A program made the position numbers and the translations under genes. Shown piece after piece: positions 17,285 through 27,500 of a stretch of DNA of 64,000 nt. The notes beneath the pieces are model-generated. The model worked only from the letters and a program-made list of their open reading frames with translations, was not told where the DNA came from and did not search any database. Where the stretch lies: assembly GCA_029263015.1 (NCBI GenBank), contig JAJCYI010000167.1:1-64000 (forward strand), in the 5' to 3' direction. The DNA is from Saprospiraceae bacterium (GTDB taxonomy: Bacteria; Bacteroidota; Bacteroidia; Chitinophagales; Saprospiraceae). Numbering within the stretch: the stretch's first letter is position 1; each line of letters opens with the position of its first letter.

Positions 17285-19096
17285 TCAAATCGGCAACAAC
17301 TTAACCCTCGGCAATTTGATCCGTAAATGCAAAATTTTTGCAACCATTTTCCCGATACGCACCCCCAGCCTGATCCAGCCGATCGGGTTGCTCAGGTTTC
17401 TGATGGTCGAAATAACGAGGCCAGCAATTTCGAGGAAGATTTTGAGTCCAAAACTCAAATTTCGGATCAAGCGCCCGTGCCGCTGAAAAACAGCTGGCGG
17501 GAGTTCAGCACTTTTTACAATCTTTACATCACTGTCGAGGTCGAAACGAGTCATTATGATGGACGTGTCCAGTGGCATCTGCCGGAAATTTTCGGGGGAA
17601 ATGATGGGCTTCCGTAAAACAAAAATGGTGAAACGCCGCAGTGCGCGGTAAAAAATCAAGATGCCTTCCCTGATCCGTTTGGTGATGCTTTTAAAAAAAC
17701 TGATGACCGCTCCGGCCACCTTTTTTACCTGCTTTTTGATCCAGCGTCCGATTCGCTTGATGCCTTTCATGGCCGATGCGATGATGGACTTGATACCGTT
17801 GTAAATACGCCTTTTACCTTGGTGGCCTTCAGCCAAGAAAGCAGTGACCTCTTCTGGTTGGTGTTCCATTTCCGATTGAAGCACCCGGTCTTCTGTATCT
17901 TCTGGAATGTGGTTGATCAGTTCCTCTTCCTGCGCCTCCGAGTCTTCGACTTTTTCATCGTACTCGGCCAAAAGCTCCGCAGTTTTTGGCAGGTTAACTG
18001 CCCAAAAACCATCTTCTAAAGGCAGTAGGAAATCGTCGTGCTTTTTGGGTTTTTCTTCTTGATCCAGCAAATCCAAAAAGGCATCGTGGCTCAATTTTCT
18101 GTAGTGCCCGTCAATACGGCCAAAATAGAACCCGAACATCCAAAGTTTCAATTGGAGCAAATGCATACCAAAAATATTCGAACCCGTACCGGTCTTGCCA
18201 CGGCCTTTTATATGTTTTTGCACCTGGTCAAAATCCAAGTTCTTTCGCACCACCCTTCTTTTGAATTGTTTGTCGTTTTTACCAAAAATAAATTTGTCTT
18301 TAAACACGATCATGCGTTCATAAGCAGCTTTCGGTTTCATGCCTTCTTGTGGGCATTTATAGACCAACATTTTCTTGTTGTGATGCTTCGCAAATTCCCG
18401 GAAAAGCACATGGACATTGCCCGTCAGGGCAAACTGTTCAGGCGTTATTTCTCCAACCGTAAAATCAATTTCCCATCTCTTTTTCCTGCCCAGCAATAGG
18501 CTGATTTTCAAAGTTTGAATCAAGGTTTGTCGACTGACCGGCGCTGAAATATTATCGTCTTTGATAAACAGTCCAAACGCATCCAAACGGTAATGGAGCA
18601 CCCTGCTAAAAATGCCTTCTTCTCCTATCTTCAAGGGTGCGTCAGTGGTGCATTCCCCGTCGAGGGAAGTCAGTAAATTGAGTCGTTGCACCACGATGGT
18701 AAGTAAATCATTGGCAGAAATGAGGTCGTCCCAGTCGAGGTCTTCGATAGAAAGGCCTGCCTCTTCAAGTGCATCGTCTTCGGTGAAATAGGTTTTCACC
18801 GCATCACTTATTTTTTGGGAAAAAACAGGCGGCATGATGTCGCCCACATTTTGATGATAGTCACCATAAAAACTGACAGGGAGGTAGTTCAAATCAACCA
18901 AGTGCTGCACCAATTCATCCATCAACCCTTTTAATGGCTGAACCAGTCGGGAACCAGCATGCCGAGCCACCATTTTCTGATCGAAGGGGATCCCATATCG
19001 GAGGGGGAAATCTTGCTTAACCAATGACTCCACGTCACTGACACCTCCCTTGGACTCAAGGGAAAGAGTACGGCAGGTATCAATTAAGTCTTTCAT
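17285..19096 (-). CDS. Conserved hypothetical protein with a peptidoglycan-binding-like segment
   Basis: I place the start at ATG 19096 (MKDLIDTCRTLS), giving 603 residues; further upstream the frame runs only through an 8-bp tandem repeat. No signal peptide or membrane segment is evident. The segment LLQLKLWMFGFYFGRIDGHYRKLSHDAFLDLL (about residues 340-371) has the pattern of the PG_binding_1 fold (hydrophobic repeat, then G.IDG....... A..). The C-terminal third is very basic (KGIKRIGRWIKKQVKKVAG; RKPIISPENF) with amphipathic helices that may contact membranes or nucleic acid. It is downstream of, and likely co-transcribed with, the 122-residue gene at 19256-19624. I do not recognise the overall family. 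Confidence 0.7.
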   Translation of the reverse strand: MKDLIDTCRTLSLESKGGVSDVESLVKQDFPLRYGIPFDQKMVARHAGSRLVQPLKGLMDELVQHLVDLNYLPVSFYGDYHQNVGDIMPPVFSQKISDAVKTYFTEDDALEEAGLSIEDLDWDDLISANDLLTIVVQRLNLLTSLDGECTTDAPLKIGEEGIFSRVLHYRLDAFGLFIKDDNISAPVSRQTLIQTLKISLLLGRKKRWEIDFTVGEITPEQFALTGNVHVLFREFAKHHNKKMLVYKCPQEGMKPKAAYERMIVFKDKFIFGKNDKQFKRRVVRKNLDFDQVQKHIKGRGKTGTGSNIFGMHLLQLKLWMFGFYFGRIDGHYRKLSHDAFLDLLDQEEKPKKHDDFLLPLEDGFWAVNLPKTAELLAEYDEKVEDSEAQEEELINHIPEDTEDRVLQSEMEHQPEEVTAFLAEGHQGKRRIYNGIKSIIASAMKGIKRIGRWIKKQVKKVAGAVISFFKSITKRIREGILIFYRALRRFTIFVLRKPIISPENFRQMPLDTSIIMTRFDLDSDVKIVKSAELPPAVFQRHGRLIRNLSFGLKIFLEIAGLVISTIRNLSNPIGWIRLGVRIGKMVAKILHLRIKLPRVKLLPI

Positions 19097-19100
19097 CGAA

Positions 19101-19180
19101 GTGTTTGAGTTTCTGAGTGTTTGAGTGTTTGAGTGTTTGAGTTTCTGAGTTTCTGAGTTTCTGAGTTTCTGAGTTTCTGA
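19101..19180. repeat. 8-bp tandem repeat, ten units
   Basis: Ten tandem octamers of the form GTKTYTGA: five alternating GTGTTTGA/GTTTCTGA units (19101-19140) and five identical GTTTCTGA units (19141-19180). Two copies of a 16-bp CACGAACTCAAAAACT repeat follow at about 19219-19250. The array lies between two genes of one probable operon, so unit number would change the length of the leader of the 603-residue gene. Confidence 0.8.
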
Positions 19181-19255
19181 GTGTTCAAGAGCCTGAGTTT
19201 GATAGAAAACACAGTCCCTCACGAACTCAAAAACTCACGAACTCAAAAACTCATA

Positions 19256-19624
19256 CTACCCCCTAACCAGGCTGAGGAGCATTTCAAAAGTAGCTTTACG
19301 GGCTTCTTGAGCATACTGGATAGCCTGCACGTGCATGTTGAACAATTCCTTATCCTCCGTGGACATACCCTCTTTGACAAACTGTTGGATGTCTTTGTCA
19401 ATATCAATGTTCGTAGCAGCCACGATATTGATTGCAGAATCATCAGTTGCGGCGCCTTTGATACTATCCATCACTTTTTTGAAATCGATCTTTTCATCTC
19501 CCGCCAATGTGATGTCCCCAACTGTCAAGTTGCCACTGAGCGTGACCACTTCCAGCGTGGTGATATCTTTGATAAAATTGAAAAGTTTTTTGTGCGCTTC
19601 ATCTCTCCATTTCAGTTCTGCCAT
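19256..19624 (-). CDS. Conserved hypothetical protein (122 aa), partner of the 603-residue protein
   Basis: This soluble acidic protein has predicted alpha/beta content and no signal peptide. It begins MAELKWRDEAHKKLFNFIKD, has a central beta stretch (LEVVTLSGNLTVGDITL), and ends with a helix (AIQYAQEARKATFEMLLSLVRG). The central and following parts (DFKKVMDSIKG, SAINIVAATNIDIDKD) suggest a small binding domain. It is the first gene of a two-gene minus-strand unit with the 603-residue protein. I do not recognise a family or assign a function. Confidence 0.65.
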   Translation of the reverse strand: MAELKWRDEAHKKLFNFIKDITTLEVVTLSGNLTVGDITLAGDEKIDFKKVMDSIKGAATDDSAINIVAATNIDIDKDIQQFVKEGMSTEDKELFNMHVQAIQYAQEARKATFEMLLSLVRG

Positions 19625-19851
19625 GGTTTAATTTTAATGGTGAAAAAATATTGGTTTTGTCATTCGGCTCAAATATAGCAAAATTTCGATGTGAAGATTT
19701 TCGGCAACCAAAAAATTAGCTTTGCAATTCGTTAACTATCTTTTCAACACTTTCTGCGTCCCAAAGCTGTTATAAATAAATCCCCAGCTTTCTTTTCAGC
19801 AAACAAATAGAACCGTTACTTTGTATTCTTTTCTGAAAAACAAAATCGTCC

Positions 19852-20295
19852 ATGAAAAAACTATTGGTATTCCTTCCAGCTTTCTTTTTGTTGAGCCTCA
19901 CCGCCCCGCTGTTTTCCCAAAACAACACCATGTGGAAAACCCTTTCAAAGATCACCTACAAAAAGGAGTACGACGAAATGCTCGGCTTCAAGGTCGATGT
20001 GCCAGTGTTCAGTCAGGATGTCCACTCCTTGGAAGGCACAGAGGTTACGATCACCGGCTACATCATTCCTGTAGAAGGCTATAAAAGCCACAAGGAATTT
20101 ATCTTTTCTGCCTATCCTTACAACATGTGTTTTTTCTGTGGCGGCGCTGGGCCAGAAACAGTCATGGAAGTCGTGTCACTCGAGCCAGTATCCTATACCG
20201 CTGATCCAATAACTATAAAAGGCATCCTCCACCTCAATGCGACCGACATCAACCGATTGATGTATTCGTTGGAGGAAGTTGAATTGATAAATTGA
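19852..20295 (+). CDS. Secreted DUF3299-like protein
   Basis: The 147-residue protein has a signal peptide (MKKLLVFLPAFFLLSLTAPLFSQ). The mature part has VFSQDVHSLEGTEVTITGYIIPVEG followed by a cysteine motif MCFFCGGAGPETVMEV near residues 85-100. That pattern, a short beta domain with an (F/Y)xMCFFCGGAGPE-type loop, is seen in DUF3299-like proteins of many bacteria and is often linked to copper or membrane-complex genes. Here no such genes are adjacent. The paired cysteines could bind metal or form a disulfide. A near -7 box (TACTTTG) lies about 35 bases upstream. The next gene, on the same strand, begins 61 bases downstream, across a short GC palindrome. Confidence 0.7.
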   Translation: MKKLLVFLPAFFLLSLTAPLFSQNNTMWKTLSKITYKKEYDEMLGFKVDVPVFSQDVHSLEGTEVTITGYIIPVEGYKSHKEFIFSAYPYNMCFFCGGAGPETVMEVVSLEPVSYTADPITIKGILHLNATDINRLMYSLEEVELIN

Positions 20296-20313
20296 TTCTG
20301 GCTTGTTTACTTT

Positions 20314-20329
20314 CCTGTCGGCCGGCAGG
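20314..20329. repeat. CCTG...CAGG palindrome inside a TTACTTTT tract
   Basis: CCTGTCGGCCGGCAGG is a 16-base palindrome with one wobble position. It interrupts a TTTACTTT/TTACTTTTTACTTTT simple-sequence tract. Related palindromes at 43170-43189 and 63701-63721 also sit inside simple repeats, as if inserted into them. Confidence 0.6.
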
Positions 20330-20356
20330 TTACTTTTTACTTTTATCTGAACTAAC

Positions 20357-20830
20357 ATGAAAAATCTATTCAACCGTCTCCTTGGCAAAACAAAAGAAAC
20401 CATTGAGCATGCATCAGAGGACATTAAAGAAGTGGTGGACGCTATTTCTGAAGATGCAAGTAAAATGGCTGAACAAGCCAAAACAGAATTTACTGAAAAT
20501 TTTGGCGAACCATCCGAGCTGGTCGAAAAGGCCAAGCAATCATTTTCCGAAACCAGTGAAAGGGTAAAGGAAGCCGCACAGGGTGGCATGGAAGGGGCAA
20601 CCGAACTTTTCAAAGAAGTCAAAGAAAAAGTAAAAGAGGAATTCACCGAACATGTTGGTGACCCAAACGATGTTTTCGATAAAGCTAAAAAAACTGCAGC
20701 AGAGACCAGTGAAAAACTATCCAACGCAGCCAAAGAAGAATGGAAAAATGCCAGTGAAAAGTTTGAGGATTTGAAGGAGGAGTTAAAGAAAGAGGAAGAT
20801 ACTACTGGCGAAGAAGAAACCAAAACTTAA
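20357..20830 (+). CDS. LEA-like / YtxH-like amphipathic helical protein
   Basis: This 157-residue, highly charged protein has no signal peptide. It is built from 11-residue-type amphipathic repeats (EHASEDIKEVVDAISEDASK, EKAKQSFSETSERVKE, EKLSNAAKEEWKNASE), as in late-embryogenesis-abundant-like stress proteins and YtxH-family proteins. The N-terminus (MKNLFNRLLGKTKE) is a short amphipathic helix that could touch membranes. It resembles the 405-residue protein at 35044-36261 in its N-terminus and repeat style, so the two are probably paralogues. A role in desiccation, osmotic or membrane stress is inference from composition. Confidence 0.7.
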   Translation: MKNLFNRLLGKTKETIEHASEDIKEVVDAISEDASKMAEQAKTEFTENFGEPSELVEKAKQSFSETSERVKEAAQGGMEGATELFKEVKEKVKEEFTEHVGDPNDVFDKAKKTAAETSEKLSNAAKEEWKNASEKFEDLKEELKKEEDTTGEEETKT

Positions 20831-20862
20831 TACAAATTGCTACTCTCAGAAGTCAATCTCCA

Positions 20863-21482
20863 GCCCTGAAAGGGCAACAGCAAAAACATTGGGCAGCGCC
20901 CTGTGTGACAGCACGAATCTCCAAAAGCCCTGAAAGGGCGGAAGCCCTTAATCCCATACATACCGCTCATCAAACTCCACTCTGTACTTTTTCAAAAAGG
21001 CCCTAAACTCATTCTTAAAGGCTCGCCTTTCGTGATGCTTTTTCTGGCTTTTAATATAGCTGATGACCATATCCACTTCTGCGGGGTTGACCGAAAAAAT
21101 GCCATATCCATTTTGCCAATAAAAATTACGGTAAGCCAGCCCTTTGGTTTTTATCCATTTTGAAGATCGCTTTTTTAATTCTTCAAGCAAGTTCGCTTGG
21201 GTGATTTTTCTGGATAAAAGACAAAGGATATGCACGTGGTTTCGATAGCCGCCTATTTGAACGGGGTTGCATTCCAAGCCTTTGCAGATGCCTCCAAGGT
21301 ATTCATAGAGGCTTTTTTCGATAGGTTCGTCAATTTGGTTGGCTCGGTGTTTTGTGCTGAACACGATGTGTACGTACACTTTTGATAGTGATTGGGGCAT
21401 GGCTTTTTGTTTGCGCCCTTTCAGGGCTGGGTTAATTAACACTGGGCGCTGCCCCGTGTTAATGGTGTCGCCCTTTCAGGGC
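20863..21482. mobile_element. IS200/REP-type unit: Y1 transposase bracketed by palindromes
   Basis: The transposase gene (20948-21400) is enclosed by two matching cassettes. Left: GCCCTGAAAGGGC at 20863-20875 and 20927-20939 with a GGGCAGCGCCC hairpin between them (20887-20906). Right: the inverted counterparts GCCCTTTCAGGGC at 21415-21427 and 21470-21482, with the hairpin ACTGGGCGCTGCCCCGTGT-like between them (21438-21460). Single-strand hairpins of this kind are the recognition sites of IS200/TnpA-REP transposases. Confidence 0.75.
20948..21400 (-). CDS. IS200/REP-associated Y1 (HUH) transposase
   Basis: With ATG 21400 (MPQSLSKVYVHIVFSTKHR) the protein has 150 residues, the standard size. 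A longer reading to 21442 would add residues encoded by the flanking palindrome itself (NPALKGRK). The HUH metal motif is NHVHIL near residue 70, and the catalytic tyrosine is in QNGYGIFSVNP or the following SYIKSQKKHH helix. The enzyme nicks and joins single-stranded DNA at hairpins. Only one copy is present in the window, with no accessory tnpB. It may be domesticated, as REP-associated transposases usually are, since I see no target-site change. Confidence 0.88.
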   Translation of the reverse strand: MPQSLSKVYVHIVFSTKHRANQIDEPIEKSLYEYLGGICKGLECNPVQIGGYRNHVHILCLLSRKITQANLLEELKKRSSKWIKTKGLAYRNFYWQNGYGIFSVNPAEVDMVISYIKSQKKHHERRAFKNEFRAFLKKYRVEFDERYVWD

Positions 21483-21511
21483 TTTTAAGTCACTGAATTA
21501 GAATACTTCTC

Positions 21512-24500
21512 CTACCTCAATATCATCACATTTCCCTTTTTCGCAAAAGTCTGCCCGTTGTGGCAATCTGCGGTGAGGTAAATGCCAAACACATCGGGTG
21601 CCAGTCGTTTGCCTTTGTACGTGCCGTCCCAACCGATGGTCTGGTCGTTGGTACGGAAAACGAGTTCGCCCCAGCGATCATAGATGGACAGTTCCATTTG
21701 GGCGATGATATTGCTGCGGACAAATAGCATGTCGTTGTCACCATCGCCATTCGGAGTAAAGGCATTGGGGAGGAAAATATATGGCTCATCGCAATCAGGG
21801 TTCAAGACCACGATGGTATCAGTTCTCGTCGCTGAACAGCCTTCTTCATTGGTGATAATCAAAGTATAAATCGTCGTTTCCGTAGGTTCAGCAGTTGGGT
21901 CGGAGATGAATGGATCATTCAATCCGTCCTGAGGTATCCACTCATAAAAGTAGGTTGGGCTGAAATCAGTGATCCCAAGTTGTGAAAAATCACCAGAGTT
22001 GAAATAAATGGTATCCAGCGTAGAGGTTATTTCACCAACCGTAAGGTCAATGTCGAAATAAAAAACCACTGCGCTGTCGGTTGCGGTGCAACCAAACTGG
22101 TTCTCGATGTCCACGGTGAAAAGCGACACATCCGGTACATTGTCAACCGCAATACTACTACTGTCAGGAGAGGCATCAATGATGTATTGATGATCCTGCC
22201 AGTTGCTGAATGTCAATTCCTGGATTGGATCATTATTCACAACCGTGATTATCAATTCTTCATCTTCCTCGCAAAAAACAATTTCTTCATCAAGAAAAGT
22301 ATTGATCGGAAAAGCATTGACCGTGACAATCGCTGTGTCCATGCAAGCAAGTGTATCGCTTGCCACTGCAAAATAAGTCACCTCCCCATTTGGTGTGACA
22401 GTTACATCAGGGCCACATGCAATTAAGTTATCCAGCGTGCCTTCGTACCAGCAAATTGAATCAACAATGGCAGAAACCATATTTGCCGACAACGTAACAT
22501 CCGTAGGCTCGCACAGGGAGGTATCGGGCGATGGTATTGTCGAAATTTCAATTAATGGATTTACAAAAACCTGCACGGATTGCATGAACGAACAGGTATC
22601 CGCTCCGTTGAATCCCATTATCATCACTTGATACTGTTGGCTGACATCCAATGTCGCTTCGGGGTTTGGGCAATCGTCGCAACTCAACCCAATATCGGGG
22701 GTCCATTTATAGGTTAAGTCTGAATTAGCAGCCTCTGGATTGATTGGCGTTGGCACATTCGGGCAAATGGTCAGGAACTCACGGATGAGCGGATCAAAAG
22801 TATAAGTTTCAATGGTCGCATCTTCCACCTGCGTGCAGCCCCATTGGTTCGTCACGGTTACCGTAAAAATGGCCGTCGTGCCCTGAACGGTGGTCACTTC
22901 TGGGCAGGCGAGGGTGTCGCCGCTGAGTATTTGGCCATTTGTAATAGCTTCCCAATTGTAAGTCAGGAAGTCGTTTGGATCAATATTATTGACACAGATA
23001 TTATAGGAATCCTGTGGGCAGGTGTCAATCACGCCAGCGCCGTCGAGCAAAATGTCCAGCTGGTAATTGTAAACAGAAAAGGTATCCGATTCCAGACACC
23101 CATATTCATCTTCAGCCACCACGACATAAGTTTCTTCTATTTCAGGGTCTGTTTGAAATGAATTGCCTGTTTGCAATAAGACACCTTGGAGGTCATACCA
23201 ATTGATCTCTGTATCGACATTCGTGGTTGCTGTCAAATCAATGGCCGTACCACAAGTGAAGGTATCCACGGCTCCAATTATCTCGATGGGAAGCGGCACA
23301 AATGCCAGCACATCTATCGTATCTGCACAGTTGTCAAAACCAAATATATCGGAAACAACAACCGTGAAAGTATCCGTCTGCGAAAGCATAACAATAGGGT
23401 TGGGTTCGGTAGAAGTGAAACCTGATGGAGATGACCACTGATAACTTAAATTTGGATTCGCTCCAGGATTCAGTTCGGTGGGCACGTTGATACAAACCGT
23501 CACTTCTTCCTGAACTGTTGGAACAAAATCATATCCATCAATGGTAATGGAGAGCGTGTCCCCGCACCCATGTTGGTTTTGTAAAGCAACCGAATAAGTT
23601 GACGAAGAGCCAGCAGTTGGGGTAAGTATGACAGGCGTCGCAGTCATCCCACCCGAAACGATTGCTCCGGGAAGTGTGGCTGACCAATTATATATTAAGT
23701 CATGGTCTTGGACATTATTGGTTGCCGTAAGGGTAATTTCACTTTCAGGACAGGCCGCACCTGTGCCACTCAAATCAACATCTATGGCTTCATTCGCCAC
23801 AAAATGCAGGGCAGAATCACGGCAGCCATACTGGTCAATGGCCAATAGTTCGTACCAGGTATCTTCCGTTGGATAGTGCGTCAGTGCAGCATCCATACCT
23901 ACCGTTCCTCCTGGCATTGCTGTCCAAGTATAGTCGAGCGGTGAAACAGGAGAGGAGGCGACCAATGTGACTGGATCGCCACAGGACAATGTGCCGCCAA
24001 CAATTTCAAGCATTATTTCATCAGGAACAAAAACCGTAATTTCTTTCAAGATCGTGCAAGTGTCAGGAACGTAACTCGTGACCTCCACAAAATAAGTCAT
24101 TGTCTCCGAAGGCCAGACTTGTGGGTTGGCCACATTTGTGCTGTCAATGGATTCGTCAGGAAACCAATTGTAAACAAAACTGACATCGCCCGTGGGATTG
24201 AGGAGGATGGAATCTCCAGGGCACATCACAATCGTATCTGCAAGCGGGATATTTGGAAACTCAAATTTGATAAATTCAGAGGCCGAACCAGTACAGTCGT
24301 TAGATGTCCAAATAGTAAATGTCACCCCCAAGTCTTCGTCCGTAAAAATGGTGAAAATCGGATTTTGCTCCGTGGAAGTCCCCCCATTGTTCAGTTCCCA
24401 ATAAAAACTATCAATGGTAATGTTATTAACGAAAAAATTGGTTTCATCAAGAAATTGAATAATCACGCTGTCCTCACCACAATCAACATATTCGAACCCA

Positions 24501-27500
24501 AAATCCACAACAAATTGGGTCGTGGCTATTTCTACTTCTTTCTGTATTGGGTTTACACAATCAAGGTCAAAATCGATGGTCAGTTCCACCACATAAGTTC
24601 CTGTATCTGGATAATTGTAAGTGGGGTTGTCGAGGTGCGAAGTATCATCAGTGACCGTTGGGTCACCAAATTCCCAGAAGAAACTATACGCCCCCGTACT
24701 CTGATTGATAAACAACACCTCACTGCCATTGCAGGCCACCTCGAAATCAAAGTCGAGCATATTGTCGGCATCTATGATGTCCACCTCCACAGTGTCGAGC
24801 ATTTCACAACCAAACTGGTTAACGGCGTGTACATAAAGCGTCTGATGGCCAAAGGCTACAATAAAATCAGGATCGTTGGAAGTGTCGGTGCCTGGTTCGA
24901 ATGCATCTATTGGCGTCCATTGCCATGTCAACGTATCATTGGGGTCAAGGTTGGTAGCAAAAACATCAATCAAGTCATCAGAGCAAGCAATGATCTGGCC
25001 TACCGCTTCAATATCAGCAGGTCCTCCCACTACTTGCACCGTGTCATAATAGTGGCAGCCAAACCCATCTGTCGCACGCACGATGTAAGTACTATAACCC
25101 GACACATCTACCGTAATAGCGTTTGTACCTGCTGCGATGAGAGTACCGCTGGCATCAAACCAATTGAAAGTAACAGGCATCAAATCGGTAGTAGCAGAAA
25201 TAGTAGCGGTTGAATCACAAGTAAGCACATCGTCGCTGGCCACCAATCCAACATCGTCGGGCACAACTACTGATACCTCACGGATGATCGTGCAGGTATC
25301 GGCCGAAATGTTCTCCACTACAACCGTGTACGTGGTCGTTTCTGTTAGATTAGCAATCGGATTGGGACAATCGGCACAAGTTAAACCATCAGCAGGACTC
25401 CAATGATAAATATAGGATGGATCACCGCAAGCATTAAGTTGTACGCCCCCTACCAAACAACCAATCATTTCACCATCCACCAAGCAGGGTAGCTCAGTTA
25501 GGTCTATTTCCAAAACTACCTCATCGGTGGCAGCCACGCAATTTTCATCTGTCGTGATAGTCAAAACAACAGTTAGTTCCCCTTCTTGAGTAACAATAAT
25601 GGTTGGGTTGGGCTGGTTGGAAGTGCCATTGTAAACACCACTGAATTCCCAGAGCCATTGAGTAGTATTAAATTGGTTATTGGTGGAAATATCAAAAAAG
25701 GTGATGGCCACTTGCCCATCCTCACAGGCCGTAAAATCATAATCAAAAGCCGCTTCCAGTATTTTCTCTTCTATGATAATTTCTTTGGTGATTGTGTCTG
25801 TACACACAGAACCTTGCGCAGTCATTAGTGTGACAAGGTACGATCCATAATCAGGGTAGGTATAGGTCGGATCAGACAAACCTGAAGTATCATTGGTCGT
25901 AGATAGATCTCCAAAATCCCAAAAATAACCACCTGCTGCATTCGAACTTGTATTGACAAAATGCACAACTCTTGCATCGCAATCCGTATCTGGTTCAAAA
26001 TCCAAATCCACTTCCTGAAAAACTTCAACCGTCACTTCACCCTCAGATTGGCACAGCCCATCAAAGCCAGTTATGGTTACGGCATAGGTCGTAGTCAACG
26101 TTGGTGCAACGACTGGGTTAACAAGCGTTTGCTGATCGACTGGAACTGGCGGTGCCCATTGATAGGTATAACCATTGTCCAGTCCATTCGGATTGAGTTC
26201 AGCTGATTCACCAATACATATTTGAATCAGGTCGGGCAATAAATCCACCGGGTTATTCAGGCCAGTTTCAAAATCAACTGTCTTTGTTTGCACACACCCA
26301 TTTACCGAACTGACAGTCAAAGTGATCGTGCCGCTCGAAGGGTTCGGTAAAACGAAAACTGTATCCTGCGCGGTTGAAGTCCAGACGGTTGAACCAAACG
26401 CCACCTCCCAAAGCCATTCATTGGGTGGCGAAACAAGGTCAACAGATAAGTCTTCCAAGACCAGCACCGACTCATTGGTGCAATCAAATATTTCCCAAGA
26501 AAAATCTGCGGTTAGGGAATTGTATTGCAAAAACAAAGCCTGGGAGACCGTATCCACGCAATCATAACCTGGCTCGGCAATAAGGATAATTTCATATTTT
26601 CCCGTATCCGGAAATGTAAAAGTGGGTTCAACCTCGTTCGAAAAAACAACCGTATCCATGCCATGCACATACAACCACAAGAAGTTATCCGGACCATTTG
26701 TTCCATTTCCAAAAGTGACTGTCAGATCATCACATTGGGCAGTATCAGCAACTATTTCCGCTTCTATTTTCACACACTCACCAACATTGTACTGGAAATC
26801 CCGGCGGATAATGGAAAGTAAAGTATCGTTTCGGTATTCTTCCACCAGCACACCTACCACGAACTGTCCCATTATTTCAGGAAAACCAGTAATAAACCCT
26901 GTGTTTTGATCAATGGTCAATTCAGCAATGCTGCTCGGCCCGAGCAAACTGTCCAAGTCGTAAGGTGGGTCGATCCATGCCACATTATCGTAAGGCGGTG
27001 AAGTCATTTGGTAGCCTGGGGGATCGGGCATATCGAAAGATGCCCCAACAAAAGGAGTATAAAATTTATACACCAAACTGTCATGTTCACTGTTGACGGT
27101 ATCAATAGCAGAGTGGTCGTGCTCAATTGCCTTGTTTAAACATACAAAAACAGGTGGGTAAAAATCGAACTTCGGACTGCTGTTGCACACCGCCCTTGAT
27201 TCTGGTGAAATATAAACAAAATAGGTTGAGCCAGTAATAAGTGGGTCATGGATATTGGTAATTGTAGCATTGCGGCAGCAGCGTTGGTAAACAATGTATA
27301 TGCCCCCTGGCCTCGTCAGTTCAACAATGCCTTCGTATTGCGCCCGCTCCACACAAACATTGGGCGGAGGCAACAAGCAAGGGTCATTGGAGATGTTATT
27401 GGGCAATATCTCTTTGAAAAGCAGGCTCATTGTCAGGTCTTCGTTCATTTCTGGGATATAATCACCGGCTACCGTAAAAGCTGCCAATTGTGCGGGGTCG

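Noticed and set aside
20948-21442. Transposase starting at the upstream ATG (21442)
   Set aside because: The first 14 residues come from the flanking GCCCTTTCAGGGC palindrome; ATG 21400 gives the family's usual N-terminus.
24119-25213. 364-residue open frame on the plus strand opposite the adhesin gene
   Set aside because: It lies fully antisense to a clear PKD adhesin and its sequence is low-complexity and unlike any protein family; long antisense frames are expected opposite repetitive coding DNA.
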